A stretch of DNA of 64,000 nucleotides from Photobacterium aquimaris (GTDB taxonomy: Bacteria > Pseudomonadota > Gammaproteobacteria > Enterobacterales > Vibrionaceae), in contig NZ_MSCC01000001.1 of assembly GCF_002954455.1 (NCBI RefSeq), positions 881,205 through 945,204 of the forward strand. The letters are read 5' to 3'. Positions within the stretch are counted from its first letter, which is position 1. Every line of letters starts with the position of its first letter. The notes beneath the pieces were generated by a model. The model did no database searches. It was not told the origin of the DNA and saw only the letters and a program-made list of their open reading frames with translations. Below are positions 29,397 through 39,129 of this stretch, piece by piece. The translations under genes were made by a program, and so were the position numbers.

Positions 29397-30006
29397 GTGT
29401 TTTTTCCCTGACTGAGTCGTCTTATTCCATGTTCAAACAGACGAATTTTATTTTTATTTATTATTACTATGTGAGTAGTATTTTTTGTACTGATTGTCTC
29501 AATGGGAATATTATTTTAGGCAGGAAAAAGAAACTTTCTATCTATTTCTTTTGCGTATTTATCATTCGTATTAATTAAATGTGATGTAGATATAAAAACT
29601 GATGCCACTATTTTATTTTTTAATCTTAATAAATCATGGTGTTATGGTTTATATTTAAAAGAATGACAAAGAGGATTATATCATTATTGGAAACAATATA
29701 TTTGCATACATAATCTAATATTTTAGGTGTTTATTATGGTTATTTTATTTGTTTATCCGTATTAAGGATAATGATTATCAGTACAGTGATTATTTAAGCG
29801 AGATAATGAGCATTAGTACGATTAATAATGCATTTAGTATGGTTATTTGAAATGTGGTAAGCGTTATTTCGTAGTGCTTAAATATATTAATTGGAGTAAA
29901 TAATAACAGAAAGTTATTATTTTGCATTAAGTTTAACCTCCTATTAAATATCGCAAATAATTATTCATAAATCGAAGAGTGTAAAAGCGATTAGCATGAT
30001 AGTTAC
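29397..30006. other. 610-base AT-rich region upstream of the lut remnant
   Basis: No gene above the noise level is visible. It holds a near-perfect Fur-type palindrome at 29767-29779 and a weak AT hairpin with four T residues (TAATAAC/GTTATTA, about 29900-29922). It presumably also contains the old lut operon promoter. Confidence 0.5.
29767..29779. promoter_or_regulatory. Fur-type palindrome GATAAT-G-ATTATC
   Basis: A perfect 6-1-6 inverted repeat, extended by a trailing A, is the core of a strong Fur site. The nearest minus-strand start (the dead permease) is about 370 bases away, and on the other side a gene ends at 30007, so its target is not evident. Confidence 0.55.
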
Positions 30007-30570
30007 CTATTTTAAATTCGCATTATTACTGATAACAGTGTGCAGAAAAGATAATGCTGCACTGCAATCATTGCGGCTCATAAACCACTGCTTTTGGTTG
30101 ACTTCTAATGGCAGGATTTCGAGCCATCGTTGGCATACCCAGGTAATATCATCAAATTTAGGCTCTGGGTAGTAACGAGCGTGATCAGGATGTTGTTGGA
30201 ATAGTTGTTGTAAGTTGTCTGAAATGCTTTGATCGATAAAATTAATCCCTTTGCTATGCCAATTTGGGACAGGCGAGGTATCACCAATATAAAGATGATC
30301 GCTGTCTTGCCAATGATTATTAATTAAAAACATTTCAACGCCCTTTATGGTAATACTTATAAACCCATCGGGAAGGGGATCAAAATCAGTAATAATCGCT
30401 CGAGTTCCAAAATGGCATAAGGTGTCATCAATTTTCATACATAAACCAAACCCATGATGGTTGGTAGTCGCGAGTTTTACTAATCGAATATAGCGTTGTT
30501 CGTAAATACGTAATTTACAAATACCATTGGGTAACAAATAGATATCAAGAGGAAAAAGAGGTAACTGCAT
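30007..30570 (-). CDS. LON substrate-binding-domain protein
   Basis: The 187-residue protein corresponds to the N-terminal domain of Lon without the AAA+ and protease parts. The family opening is LPLFPLDIYLLPNGICKLRIYEQRYIRLV, followed by the GFGLCMKI and GTRAIITDFDPLPDGFISITIKG strands and a helical end. Such stand-alone proteins are widespread and uncharacterised. A GCTAGGGTT ribosome region precedes the ATG. It is divergent from nothing and lies 170 bases downstream of bioA on the same strand. Confidence 0.88.
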   Translation of the reverse strand: MQLPLFPLDIYLLPNGICKLRIYEQRYIRLVKLATTNHHGFGLCMKIDDTLCHFGTRAIITDFDPLPDGFISITIKGVEMFLINNHWQDSDHLYIGDTSPVPNWHSKGINFIDQSISDNLQQLFQQHPDHARYYPEPKFDDITWVCQRWLEILPLEVNQKQWFMSRNDCSAALSFLHTVISNNANLK

Positions 30571-30660
30571 AATGATAACCCTAGCTAATGCGTTTTAACA
30601 TAAGTAAATGGTCGCTCGATATAATTATCATTATTATTTTGTGGTTCGGGCACCTGTTTT

Positions 30661-30706
30661 CAGTATAAGCAGACAAAAATAGAATAATGTCTGCTTTATG
30701 ATACTG
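30661..30706 (-). terminator. Extended hairpin after bioA
   Basis: The inverted repeat CAGTAT-AAGCAGACA (30661-30675) pairs with TGTCTGCTT and, after a four-base bulge, ATACTG (30688-30706). It lies about 35 bases past the bioA stop. It lacks a T run on the minus strand, so it may stabilise a 3' end rather than terminate by itself. Confidence 0.5.
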
Positions 30707-30739
30707 CGGTAAAATAAAAGGCTGCTTAGATTAAAAGCA

Positions 30740-32020
30740 TTATATGTTTAAAACCTGATATATCGCTTGAGTTAATGATGATAATTGACTCGAAGTAATA
30801 ATATAGGGTGGCATAATATAAACTAAACGTCCAAAAGGACGAATCCATACCCCCGCATTAACAAAAGCCTGTTGTATTGCGACCATGTCAACGGGTTGAT
30901 GTAACTCTATAACGCCAATAGCTCCTAACCAACGTACTTGTTTGACTTTTTCAAGGGTGGCAATTTGAGGTAATTCATTTGCAAGTTGGTTTTCAATTGC
31001 TGCAACTTGTTGTTGCCATTTATTTTGTTCTAATAGCTCGAGATTAGCATTGGCAACGGCACAGGCAAGCGGATTCCCCATAAAGGTTGGTCCATGCATA
31101 AAGCACCCAGCTTCACCGCTGCATACTGTATCTGCAATACTCTTTTGGGTAATAACGGCTGATAATGTCATATAGCCACCAGTTAGAGCTTTACCTACAC
31201 AAAGTATGTCAGGGCTAATCTCTGCATGTTCACAAGCAAATAGTTTTCCAGTACGTCCAAAACCAACCGCAATTTCATCTGCAATTAATAACACACCATA
31301 ATGATCACATAATTCGCGAACACGACGCAGATAAGTGGGATGGTATAGCCGCATTCCTCCCGCCCCTTGCACTATTGGTTCCAAAATTACCGCTGCGATG
31401 TGTTGGTGGTCGTGGGCCAATTTATTTGAAAAATCACCAATGTCATTTTCATCCCATTGATCCCAGAAACCACATTGTGGTGAATCAGCAAAAATATGCT
31501 GTGGTAAAAATCCTTTATAAATACTGTGCATTGAGTTGTCAGGATCTGTGACTGACATTGCAGCAAACGTATCGCCATGATAACCGTGACTAAGAGTTAA
31601 AAACTTGGCTCTAGGCTCACCTTTAGCATGCCAATATTGCAATGCCATCTTAAGTGCAACTTCAACGGCAACGGATCCTGAATCAGCCAGAAAAACGGTA
31701 TCTAATCCTTGTGGTGTTATCGCGACTAATTTTTTACAGAGATCAACCGCTGGTTGATGGGTGATGCCACCGAACATGACATGGGACATCTTATCAAGCT
31801 GGGTTTTAGCTGCGGCTGTTAATTGAGGGTTGTTATAGCCATGAATAGCAGACCACCATGAAGACATACCATCAATCAATTGGGTGCCATCTTCAAGAGT
31901 AAGATAGACACCATTAGCCTCAGTTACCGGGTAACAAGGAAGCGGTGTCACAGTTGAAGTGTAAGGGTGCCAGATATGCTGCTGATCAAAAGTAAGATCA
32001 ATTCTGTGTTGTTTTTGCAC
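30740..32020 (-). CDS. bioA: Adenosylmethionine-8-amino-7-oxononanoate aminotransferase
   Basis: This PLP enzyme makes 7,8-diaminopelargonate with SAM as amino donor. The 426-residue protein has HIWHPYTSTVTPLPCYPV at the start, GMSSWWSAIHGYNNPQL, SHVMFGGITHQPAV, LSHGYHGDTFAAMSVTDP, and the PLP lysine in CVGKALTGGYMTLSAV. The start is a GTG three bases from the edge of the BirA operator, with no clear ribosome site, so the transcript may have almost no leader. It is divergent from bioBFCD. Confidence 0.95.
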   Translation of the reverse strand: MQKQHRIDLTFDQQHIWHPYTSTVTPLPCYPVTEANGVYLTLEDGTQLIDGMSSWWSAIHGYNNPQLTAAAKTQLDKMSHVMFGGITHQPAVDLCKKLVAITPQGLDTVFLADSGSVAVEVALKMALQYWHAKGEPRAKFLTLSHGYHGDTFAAMSVTDPDNSMHSIYKGFLPQHIFADSPQCGFWDQWDENDIGDFSNKLAHDHQHIAAVILEPIVQGAGGMRLYHPTYLRRVRELCDHYGVLLIADEIAVGFGRTGKLFACEHAEISPDILCVGKALTGGYMTLSAVITQKSIADTVCSGEAGCFMHGPTFMGNPLACAVANANLELLEQNKWQQQVAAIENQLANELPQIATLEKVKQVRWLGAIGVIELHQPVDMVAIQQAFVNAGVWIRPFGRLVYIMPPYIITSSQLSSLTQAIYQVLNI

Positions 32021-32022
32021 TA

Positions 32023-32055
32023 TTGTAAACCAAAATTATTGTTTATGGTTGACAG
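32023..32055. promoter_or_regulatory. BirA operator between bioA and bioB
   Basis: TTGTAAACC (32023-32031), a 15-base spacer and GGTTGACAG (32047-32055) match the known bio operator layout (TTGTAAACC, 14-16 bases, GGTTTACAA) with two mismatches in the right arm. Its position between the divergent bioA and bioBFCD genes supports repression of both by biotinoyl-AMP-bound BirA. Confidence 0.9.
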
Positions 32056-32211
32056 TCTACGCGCTGTTAGTAGACTAGCCAATAACGAGAAGGCAATAAA
32101 GTGTCTTAGTGGCTGTTTATTGAACAATAATTTATGAATCGATTGTGATTTCAATCGGTATTAGTTTTATTTCAAGATATAAATAAAAAACATATAAAAG
32201 AGGGACGCATT

Positions 32212-33264
32212 GTGGAAGTTCGTAGTAATTGGACTGTTGCAGAAGTGCAGGCTTTATTTAATAAGCCGTTTATGGATTTGGTGTTTGAAGCACAACAAAT
32301 CCATCGCCAATTTCATCAGCCTAATCAGGTTCAAGTCAGTACTTTGCTTTCTATTAAAACTGGTGCCTGCCCTGAAGATTGTAAATATTGCCCTCAAAGT
32401 GCGCATTATCGTACTGATATAGAAAAAGAACGGTTATTGGAAGTTGAGCGTGTACTTGATGCTGCTATAAAAGCCAAGCAATCAGGCGCGACTCGATTTT
32501 GCATGGGAGCAGCATGGAAAAACCCTAAAGACAGAGATATGCCTTATTTGCTTGAAATGATACAAGGCGTTAAACAATTAGGCTTAGAAACATGCATGAC
32601 ATTAGGGATGATAACCACTGATCAAGCAAATACATTAGCAGCTGCTGGGCTAGATTATTACAATCATAACCTTGATACCTCTCCTGAATACTATGGCAAT
32701 GTGATCACTACACGTACTTATCAAGATCGATTAGATACCTTAGCGCATGTGCGTGATGCCGGTATGAAAATTTGTTCTGGTGGCATTATTGGAATGGGAG
32801 AAAGTGCGCGAGATCGTGCAGGGTTACTCGTGGAATTAGCTAATTTACCAATTCATCCTGAAAGTGTACCAATAAACATGCTCGTAAAAGTAAAAGGTAC
32901 GCCGCTTGAAAATGCTCAGGATGTCGACCCATTTGATTTTATTCGTATTATTGCTGTTGCTCGCATTATTATGCCGCATTCTGCAGTGAGGCTTTCTGCT
33001 GGTCGAGAGGATATGAATGAGCAGATGCAAGCGCTGTGTTTTATGGCGGGGGCGAACTCCGTATTCTACGGTTGTAAACTATTAACCACACCAAACCCAG
33101 GTGAAGATAAAGACATGCAACTGTTTGCCAAACTTGGTATTAATAGCCTGCATCAAGCAGCAAAGCCTGATGATATTCAAGCGCAAGAATTATTAGAGCA
33201 AGTTGTAGATCGGGTTGCTACACGTCCAACTAAAGATGACATTTTTTATGATGCCTCTCTTTAA
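32212..33264 (+). CDS. bioB: Biotin synthase
   Basis: This radical-SAM enzyme inserts sulfur into dethiobiotin. The 350-residue protein has the SAM cluster motif CPEDCKYC (Cys53, Cys57, Cys60) and the [2Fe-2S] ligand region, with [39 protein letters not shown] and RLSAGRE. The start is a GTG after GAGGGA. The 160-base leader after the operator is long. It overlaps bioF at the 3' end. Confidence 0.97.
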   Translation: MEVRSNWTVAEVQALFNKPFMDLVFEAQQIHRQFHQPNQVQVSTLLSIKTGACPEDCKYCPQSAHYRTDIEKERLLEVERVLDAAIKAKQSGATRFCMGAAWKNPKDRDMPYLLEMIQGVKQLGLETCMTLGMITTDQANTLAAAGLDYYNHNLDTSPEYYGNVITTRTYQDRLDTLAHVRDAGMKICSGGIIGMGESARDRAGLLVELANLPIHPESVPINMLVKVKGTPLENAQDVDPFDFIRIIAVARIIMPHSAVRLSAGREDMNEQMQALCFMAGANSVFYGCKLLTTPNPGEDKDMQLFAKLGINSLHQAAKPDDIQAQELLEQVVDRVATRPTKDDIFYDASL

Positions 33265-34390
33265 TCAGCGCCATCAACAAGCACTTATAGATCGTCAACA
33301 GCAAGGCCTCTATCGACAATTACAGTGCCAAGAGGCGATATCAAAAACAGTAAGTTTTGCCAGCAATGATTATCTTGGGTTGTCACAAGAACCTGCAATT
33401 ATAGCGGCATGGCAGCAAGGACTGGTTAAATATGGTGCGGGAAGTGGCGCTTCACCTTTGGTTTCGGGGTTTCAAGCACCACATGCAGATTTAGAACAGC
33501 AACTCACTGAATGGTTAGGCTATCAGCGGGCATTGCTATTTAATAGTGGCTTTAGTGCGAATCAAGCGGTGCTATTTACGCTCTTACAAGCACAAGATCA
33601 TCTGTTTCAAGATAAGTTAAATCATGCTTCGTTAATTGAAGCGGGTATGTTATCACCTGCGAAAATGACGCGGTTTTCTCATAATGATATGTCTGCGTTA
33701 CAGCGACAACTTTCAAAAATAAAACCGATAGCGAACACTGCATCCTTAGTGGTAACAGAAGGTGTTTTTAGTATGGATGGTGATTGCGCGCCATTAGCAT
33801 CATTACGAAAAATAACAATGCAACATAATAGTTGGTTAATGGTTGATGACGCTCATGGCTGCGGTGTATTAGGTGAGGATGGGCAAGGTAGTTGCCATCT
33901 TGCAGGTATAAAAGCCGATATATTAATTATTACTTTTGGAAAAGCCTTTGGTATACAAGGTGCGGCGATATTGTGTAGCGATGAAACGGCTGAATATTTG
34001 ATTCAATTTGCTCGTCATTATATTTACTCGACAGCAATGCCACCAGCACAGGCTGTTGCTTTAAGCTGTGCTTGTTCATTGATTCAAACTCAAGCTTGGC
34101 GCCGAGAAAAATTGCAGGCTTTGTCTGACTCTTTAGAGCATCAGCTTGATAAGTGTATTGGTCTGATAGCAACAACGACACCGATTAAACCGATCATTAT
34201 TGGTGATAGTGGCCAAACAATGGCAATAGCTGCTCAATTACAACAGCGGGGAATTAAAGTCGGGGCTATACGTCCGCCGACAGTTGCGCCAAATAGTGCT
34301 CGACTTCGAATTACACTTACTGCAAATCATAATGACGCCGATATTCGTCAGCTTGCCACTGCACTTAATGAGGTGGTTGATGTTAGATAG
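33248..34390 (+). CDS. bioF: 8-amino-7-oxononanoate synthase
   Basis: This PLP enzyme condenses pimeloyl-ACP with alanine. From the ATG at 33248 it has 380 residues and overlaps bioB by 17 bases; the longer frame upstream lies wholly inside bioB and is ignored, and ATG 33251 is equally possible. Motifs are [50 protein letters not shown] and the PLP lysine in [12 protein letters not shown]. The 3' end overlaps bioC by 11 bases. Confidence 0.95.
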   Translation: MMPLFNQRHQQALIDRQQQGLYRQLQCQEAISKTVSFASNDYLGLSQEPAIIAAWQQGLVKYGAGSGASPLVSGFQAPHADLEQQLTEWLGYQRALLFNSGFSANQAVLFTLLQAQDHLFQDKLNHASLIEAGMLSPAKMTRFSHNDMSALQRQLSKIKPIANTASLVVTEGVFSMDGDCAPLASLRKITMQHNSWLMVDDAHGCGVLGEDGQGSCHLAGIKADILIITFGKAFGIQGAAILCSDETAEYLIQFARHYIYSTAMPPAQAVALSCACSLIQTQAWRREKLQALSDSLEHQLDKCIGLIATTTPIKPIIIGDSGQTMAIAAQLQQRGIKVGAIRPPTVAPNSARLRITLTANHNDADIRQLATALNEVVDVR

Positions 34391-35204
34391 ATTAGGCAAT
34401 AAGCCACTATGCGCAATCGATCAGATCAACAAACAAGCGATAGCCAATGCTTTTGGTCGTGCCGCTAAAGGTTATGATAAATCAGCCGCATTTCAACGGC
34501 AGGTTGGGCAGCAATTATTATCATTTATACCACCAATCTCTGTATTTACGTCGTCTACGACAGTTATTGATGTTGGTTGTGGAACTGGATACTTTAGTGC
34601 CGCCTTACATCAACAAGGGTTCACTGTAACGGCCGCTGATCTCTCTGCGGAGATGTTGCAACAAGCACAACAGCGATGTGGACAAGATTGCCAATATTTA
34701 CAAACAGATGCTGAAAATATTGCGATGTCTGATAACCGTTATGATATTGCCTTTAGTAATCTCGCTCTACAATGGTGTGATGATCTTTCTGTTCCGTTAC
34801 GAGAATTACAACGAGTTGTTAAACCGCAAGGGAGAATATTTTTTACAACCTTGGTCGAAGGATCTCTGAGTGAGTTAACTCAAGTATGGTCATATATTGA
34901 TGATCAGCAACATGTTAATAGCTTTAAATCGCAAACAGCAATTACAACCGAAATTAACCAAGTCGGTTTAACAATTGAAAGCTTAGTATATGAGCCTATA
35001 ACCGTATATTACTCAACGGCGATGAAACTGATGAAAGATTTAAAAGGTATTGGTGCAACACATTTACAACAACAACGGCGCTCAGGGTTGTTTGGTCGAC
35101 AAACAATTATTGATTTAGAACGAGCTTATGACGCTTTTCGTTTAGATAATGGTTTGCTACCAGCCACTTATCAAGTCTGTTTTGGAGTATTGATCAATGA
35201 ATAA
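34380..35204 (+). CDS. bioC: Malonyl-ACP O-methyltransferase
   Basis: This SAM-dependent enzyme methylates malonyl-ACP to start pimeloyl synthesis. I start it at the ATG at 34380 ([21 protein letters not shown]), giving 274 residues. Class I methyltransferase motifs are VIDVGCGTGYFSAAL, VTAADLSAEMLQQAQQ and YDIAFSNLALQWCDDL, and AFGRAAKGYDKSAAFQRQVG is a typical BioC opening. It is coupled to bioF and bioD by overlaps. No bioH is in the window. Confidence 0.94.
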   Translation: MLDRLGNKPLCAIDQINKQAIANAFGRAAKGYDKSAAFQRQVGQQLLSFIPPISVFTSSTTVIDVGCGTGYFSAALHQQGFTVTAADLSAEMLQQAQQRCGQDCQYLQTDAENIAMSDNRYDIAFSNLALQWCDDLSVPLRELQRVVKPQGRIFFTTLVEGSLSELTQVWSYIDDQQHVNSFKSQTAITTEINQVGLTIESLVYEPITVYYSTAMKLMKDLKGIGATHLQQQRRSGLFGRQTIIDLERAYDAFRLDNGLLPATYQVCFGVLINE

Positions 35205-35901
35205 CGCATATTTTGTTGCAGGTACTGATACTGATGTAGGAAAAACGGTGTGTAGTTGTGCGATTTTATACGCAGCGCAACAGACAAATATTACGATGGT
35301 AGGGTATAAGCCGATTGCATCAGGTAGTGAGAATACGCCCCAAGGGTTACGTAATAGTGACGCATTATTACTCCAACAAGCATCATCAGTTTCAGTGACA
35401 TATGATGATGTTAATCCTTATACCTTTTATCGACCTGTTTCGCCGCATATTGCTGCCAAAGAAGAGCATAAAACAATTGAATTTGATCTATTGTCACAAG
35501 GGCTAACTAAGCTTAAAACACAAGCTGATTGTGTACTTATTGAAGGTGCTGGTGGTTGGCGAGTACCTATTAATAATACTGAATACCTTTCATCGTGGGT
35601 GAAGCAGGAGCAATTAGCGGTTATTTTAGTGGTAGGTATTAAACTTGGATGCTTAAATCATGCTTTATTGACCGCAGAAGCGATTCTGGCTGATGGTCTT
35701 ACTGTTGTTGGTTGGATTGCTAATCAAATACATCCAGTAACTGATAATTATACTGCAATGATAACGTGGTTAGAGCAACACTTACCGGGTAAAAAAATAG
35801 CCGAGATCCCCTATATACCAATGAATAAACCAGATAAAGAAATAACGACACACCAGCAGTTAGCTCAATATATTGATTTAAGTCTTTTAAGTGAAAGATA
35901 A
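35197..35901 (+). CDS. bioD: Dethiobiotin synthetase
   Basis: This ATP-dependent carboxylase closes the ureido ring of dethiobiotin. The 234-residue protein has the P-loop GTDTDVGKT (residues 9-17), GYKPIASGS, the NPYTFYRPVSPHIAA segment and VLIEGAGGWRVPIN. The ATG overlaps the bioC stop by eight bases. It is last in bioBFCD; a terminator follows. Confidence 0.96.
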   Translation: MNNAYFVAGTDTDVGKTVCSCAILYAAQQTNITMVGYKPIASGSENTPQGLRNSDALLLQQASSVSVTYDDVNPYTFYRPVSPHIAAKEEHKTIEFDLLSQGLTKLKTQADCVLIEGAGGWRVPINNTEYLSSWVKQEQLAVILVVGIKLGCLNHALLTAEAILADGLTVVGWIANQIHPVTDNYTAMITWLEQHLPGKKIAEIPYIPMNKPDKEITTHQQLAQYIDLSLLSER

Positions 35902-35917
35902 GAGGTTGCTATAAACA

Positions 35918-35944
35918 ACAAAAGGCACTTAATGTGCCTTTTGT
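35918..35944. terminator. Terminator between bioD and the small gene
   Basis: The stem AAAAGGCAC/GTGCCTTTT (35920-35928 with 35934-35942) has a five-base loop and T-rich flank. It can serve bioD and the convergent minus-strand small gene. Confidence 0.85.
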
Positions 35945-35964
35945 TTTAATGAAGTAAGATAAAA

Positions 35965-36129
35965 TTAATTAGCTGAGTTAAGGCCAATCAATTGTTCTTG
36001 TGTATCTGTCATTGATACTGGATTACCAGTGTTATCAAGTCCTAGCTCTTTATGCGCTTCATCGATTGACATACCAAGATGACAACGCAAAATGTCTATA
36101 GCAACTTGATAACTTTCATTATTAGCCAT
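35965..36129 (-). CDS. Small acidic protein, 54 residues
   Basis: The ATG at 36129 is six bases after a strong AGGGAGGA ribosome site, which decides this start over an upstream ATG at 36150. The protein (MANNESYQVAIDILRCHLGM, then SIDEAHKELGLDNTGNPV and so on) has no signal or membrane segment and one cysteine, and looks helical in its first half. I do not recognise a family. It ends by a shared terminator with bioD, which supports its being a real gene. Confidence 0.7.
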   Translation of the reverse strand: MANNESYQVAIDILRCHLGMSIDEAHKELGLDNTGNPVSMTDTQEQLIGLNSAN

Positions 36130-36515
36130 GAATCCTCCCTGTGTACTCATGTCTTTATGTTCACTGTTTCATAACAATACGTAAACAATAATCGAGTTAT
36201 GCTATTAAAGCAATACGACCAAAGTCTAATCACCATTTTTTTTGCAATTAAATGTTGTTAGCAATGGTAAAAAATATGAGTGGAATGTGAGTATATAGCG
36301 AGATAACTTAATAGTTTTGCAATTATTTTGCGATTCAAAGAGCGGTAAAGCTTGAGGTGATAAGAATTGGTAACAATTTAGCACTTTAATTTACAGTCAT
36401 ATTATTTGAAGATAGTGGTAATAAAACTCTGAATGTACCAATAAGACGTTAGAATATAGTCTATAGGGTATAAACTAGATTAATAATGTCCTTTCAATTG
36501 GAGAAGATAACAGAT
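36130..36515. other. Intergenic region between the small gene and htpX
   Basis: About 390 bases lie between two divergent starts. No RNA gene or clear operator is visible, and I did not find a convincing heat-shock sigma-32 promoter before htpX. Confidence 0.45.
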
Positions 36516-37400
36516 ATGAAACGTATTGCGTTGTTTTTAGCAACGAACCTTGCCGTAATGTTGGTGTTTAGTATTGTTCTAAACATTGTTTATGCGGTAA
36601 CTGGAATGAAGCCAGGCAGCCTTTCTGGATTATTAGTAATGGCGGCGTTGTTTGGTTTTGGTGGTTCATTAGTGTCTTTAATGATGTCGAAGTCGATGGC
36701 ACTACGTTCTGTTGGTGGGGTTGTGATTGATAGCCCACGTAATGAAACCGAGCATTGGTTAATCAATACCGTTGCTCGTCAAGCAGAACAAGCTGGTATT
36801 GGAATGCCAACCGTTGCTATTTATGATGCGCCTGATATCAACGCATTTGCAACAGGTGCAAAGCGTGATGATTCATTAGTGGCAGTATCAACAGGTTTGC
36901 TCCATAGCATGACACGTGATGAAGCCGAAGCAGTATTAGCACACGAGATCAGTCATGTTGCTAATGGTGATATGGTAACGATGACGTTAATGCAAGGTGT
37001 GGTAAATACCTTTGTAATTTTTGTTTCTCGACTTGTTGCTGGTGCAATTAGTGGTGTTAACAATAACAGTGAAGAAGGGGAAGGTGGCGGTAGTTACATG
37101 ACTTACTTTATTGTTTCTTCGATTATGGAAGTCTTATTTGGTTTCTTAGCTAGCATTTTAACGATGTGGTATAGCCGTCACCGTGAGTTTTATGCTGATG
37201 CTGGTTCTGCAAAATTGGTCGGTCGTGAAAAAATGATTGCAGCACTTGAACGCTTAAAAATGAGTCAAGAACCACATTTAGAAGGTTCGATGATGGCATT
37301 TGGTATCAATGGTAAGAAATCATTATCAGAATTATTTATGACTCACCCACCGTTAGATAAACGCATTGATGCATTACGCCGTGGTGAGTATGTAAAGTGA
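36516..37400 (+). CDS. htpX: Membrane zinc metalloprotease HtpX
   Basis: This inner-membrane protease takes part in quality control of membrane proteins. I start at [18 protein letters not shown], the usual HtpX beginning, which gives 294 residues and leaves a GGAGAA ribosome site upstream. It shows two N-terminal membrane segments, the HEISH zinc motif (His143, Glu144, His147), further membrane segments near 150-175 and 190-215, and the third ligand in [12 protein letters not shown]. It ends [17 protein letters not shown] as in the family. A terminator follows. Confidence 0.96.
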   Translation: MKRIALFLATNLAVMLVFSIVLNIVYAVTGMKPGSLSGLLVMAALFGFGGSLVSLMMSKSMALRSVGGVVIDSPRNETEHWLINTVARQAEQAGIGMPTVAIYDAPDINAFATGAKRDDSLVAVSTGLLHSMTRDEAEAVLAHEISHVANGDMVTMTLMQGVVNTFVIFVSRLVAGAISGVNNNSEEGEGGGSYMTYFIVSSIMEVLFGFLASILTMWYSRHREFYADAGSAKLVGREKMIAALERLKMSQEPHLEGSMMAFGINGKKSLSELFMTHPPLDKRIDALRRGEYVK

Positions 37401-37423
37401 TTATTTACTAATTTACTATGTAT

Positions 37424-37458
37424 AAAAAAGCCCTGACATTTATGTAGGGCTTTTTTTT
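37424..37458 (+). terminator. Terminator after htpX
   Basis: The stem AAAAGCCCT/AGGGCTTTT with an 11-base loop is followed by eight T residues. Its flanking A run also allows use by the convergent minus-strand gene. Confidence 0.9.
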
Positions 37459-37484
37459 GAGGTGCTGTTTACTTATTTACACAA

Positions 37485-37964
37485 CTATTTATTAAGTAGT
37501 GCTTTTTCTTGATTTTCTACATACCAAAAACCCAATAATGAAACACCCCAGAATTGGAATAAGTATTGCACATCAGATGTGCCTGCTAGCGTTTGGCTAA
37601 AGCACATTGCAGATGTAACAAATAAAGAGGCAAGAATACCAGCTTTTAGCCATAACTTTGATTTACCTGGCATGAATTCCATTTTAAGGAATGATACAGC
37701 TAATAGAATAAAGGGCAATATTTGTAATAACATTAATACAGGGAAAAGGTAATCAAAAAAGGGTACTAATAGAAAGTCTGTCACTGGTTTCTTTGCCCAG
37801 TTACCGGCAATGTATTCTTTCCATCCAGCCCAGCTATCACCAGCATAGGTACCAAAAAATACGCCGTAGAACTTATCAACAACACCGTTAGAAAACCAAA
37901 AAGGAGCAAAAAGTAAATAAAATGGGAAAAATTTGATAGTATTAATTATATTATTTAGTTTCAT
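37485..37964 (-). CDS. Hypothetical membrane protein, 159 residues
   Basis: Four hydrophobic segments are visible: near 10-25, about 70-95 (PVLMLLQILPFILLAVSFL), about 105-120, and 133-147. A distinctive soluble loop with FYGVFFGTYAGDSWAGWKEYIAGNWAKKP lies between the first two. I recognise no family. It stands alone beside a long gene-free region. Confidence 0.65.
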   Translation of the reverse strand: MKLNNIINTIKFFPFYLLFAPFWFSNGVVDKFYGVFFGTYAGDSWAGWKEYIAGNWAKKPVTDFLLVPFFDYLFPVLMLLQILPFILLAVSFLKMEFMPGKSKLWLKAGILASLFVTSAMCFSQTLAGTSDVQYLFQFWGVSLLGFWYVENQEKALLNK

Positions 37965-39129
37965 TATTTATATAAATCTTTATGTTTCTATTAATTGAGA
38001 AAATGAATATTTTATTTATTATAGATATACATTATTAGCAATAAGGAGAACGATTGCTGATGATATTGCACAGCTAAATAGCATAAAATAGACTCGAAAA
38101 ATAATAATACAGGATAGTCTTATCATTAAGAGTGTGATTATAGTTTTATGTAAAAAGGTTGGAAGCAATAAAAATGGAATATTAAATTTATAAAATGTTG
38201 TTTTATTTTTATATTTAGCTGAAAAAAAGTATTATTTAGATCTGGTTACAAAAGAGAATGGCTATAATATATTGAGTATATTTTAAACGATGTAAATTTT
38301 ATCTGCTACTATAAAGTGAATTTTGTTATTTATAACTGATATAACATTATCTTTTATATCACTTGTTGCAATTAATTTTAGCTTATTTATTTACCTTACA
38401 AATAAATAAGACCTGATTTAATCTGAAAATCAGAAAACTTGAGCGTAGAGACATCTGTGTTAATAGCTGTGTTTTTTTACGTTTTTATATTGATATTGAT
38501 TTTAAGTCTTTGTTTTATATGTTTTTTTATTGTGTTGTAAATCTGCTTTTTATTTTATTTTAATTTAATATTTTAATTTAATGGCTGTTTTTTAACTAAT
38601 ATCATATCCTTAGAGTCAGATTTAAAAAGTATCTTGCAGCGCTAACAGTATATTTTTTATGAGAGCTTATTGCTTTTGTCATTATTGTTGTGGTGGTAAG
38701 GTTGTTTCTATGAGACATCATATTTATATAGTGAATATTATATAATGTGTAGCTTTTGAGACTAACTATTGAAAGCTATTACGGATTGCTATTTTGATAT
38801 CTAAAAGTTGATCCCTTATAGGTACGAGTATTACTATAAAACGAGTTTGATAATCGTCTCATTTTATTATGTGATTTATAACACGTACAGGTTATCTAGC
38901 ATAAGCTTAATGGGGAATGTCTATTCAGTAATGTAACTGAATCCCCAGGTTGTTTGATATTGAATTATACTAAATCTGAATGATATGTATGATTAGAACA
39001 ACACTCTAGATATTAATCATCGTAATCAATAATTACCTTGTTAATTATTGTGTCATATTACTATTGTTGAAATTATTCAGATAGGTGTGCATTACGGTAG
39101 TTTATTTTAACAACATATGTGAATTTATA
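37965..39129. other. 1.16-kb gene-free, very AT-rich region upstream of the Wza-like gene
   Basis: I see no ORF with a good ribosome site on either strand. Short perfect AT palindromes occur (TGATATAA/TTATATCA around 38335-38362; CTGATTT/AAATCAG around 38413-38433). A run of frames around 38659-38745 could encode a 28-residue Cys-rich peptide, but there is no ribosome site. No JUMPstart or ops element was found. It may be a long regulatory region or a scar of deleted genes. Confidence 0.5.

Noticed and set aside
29381..29578. 65-residue plus-strand frame upstream of the lut remnant
   Set aside because: It has no ribosome site, biased low-complexity wording (many Phe, Ile and Tyr from AT-rich DNA), and overlaps the start of the lldP remnant.
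29780..30006. RyhB homologue downstream of the Fur-type palindrome
   Set aside because: The conserved RyhB core and a strong terminator were not seen, so I kept only a general small-RNA possibility.
33215..33247. Longer BioF start inside bioB
   Set aside because: The extra residues lie wholly in bioB coding sequence and do not resemble the BioF N-terminus.
34284..34379. Longer BioC start inside bioF
   Set aside because: The extension is a shadow of bioF; the ATG at 34380 gives the normal BioC beginning.
38659..38745. 28-codon Cys-rich frame in the gene-free region
   Set aside because: There is no ribosome site, and the cysteines come from a TGT/TGC-rich stretch; I cannot support it as a gene.
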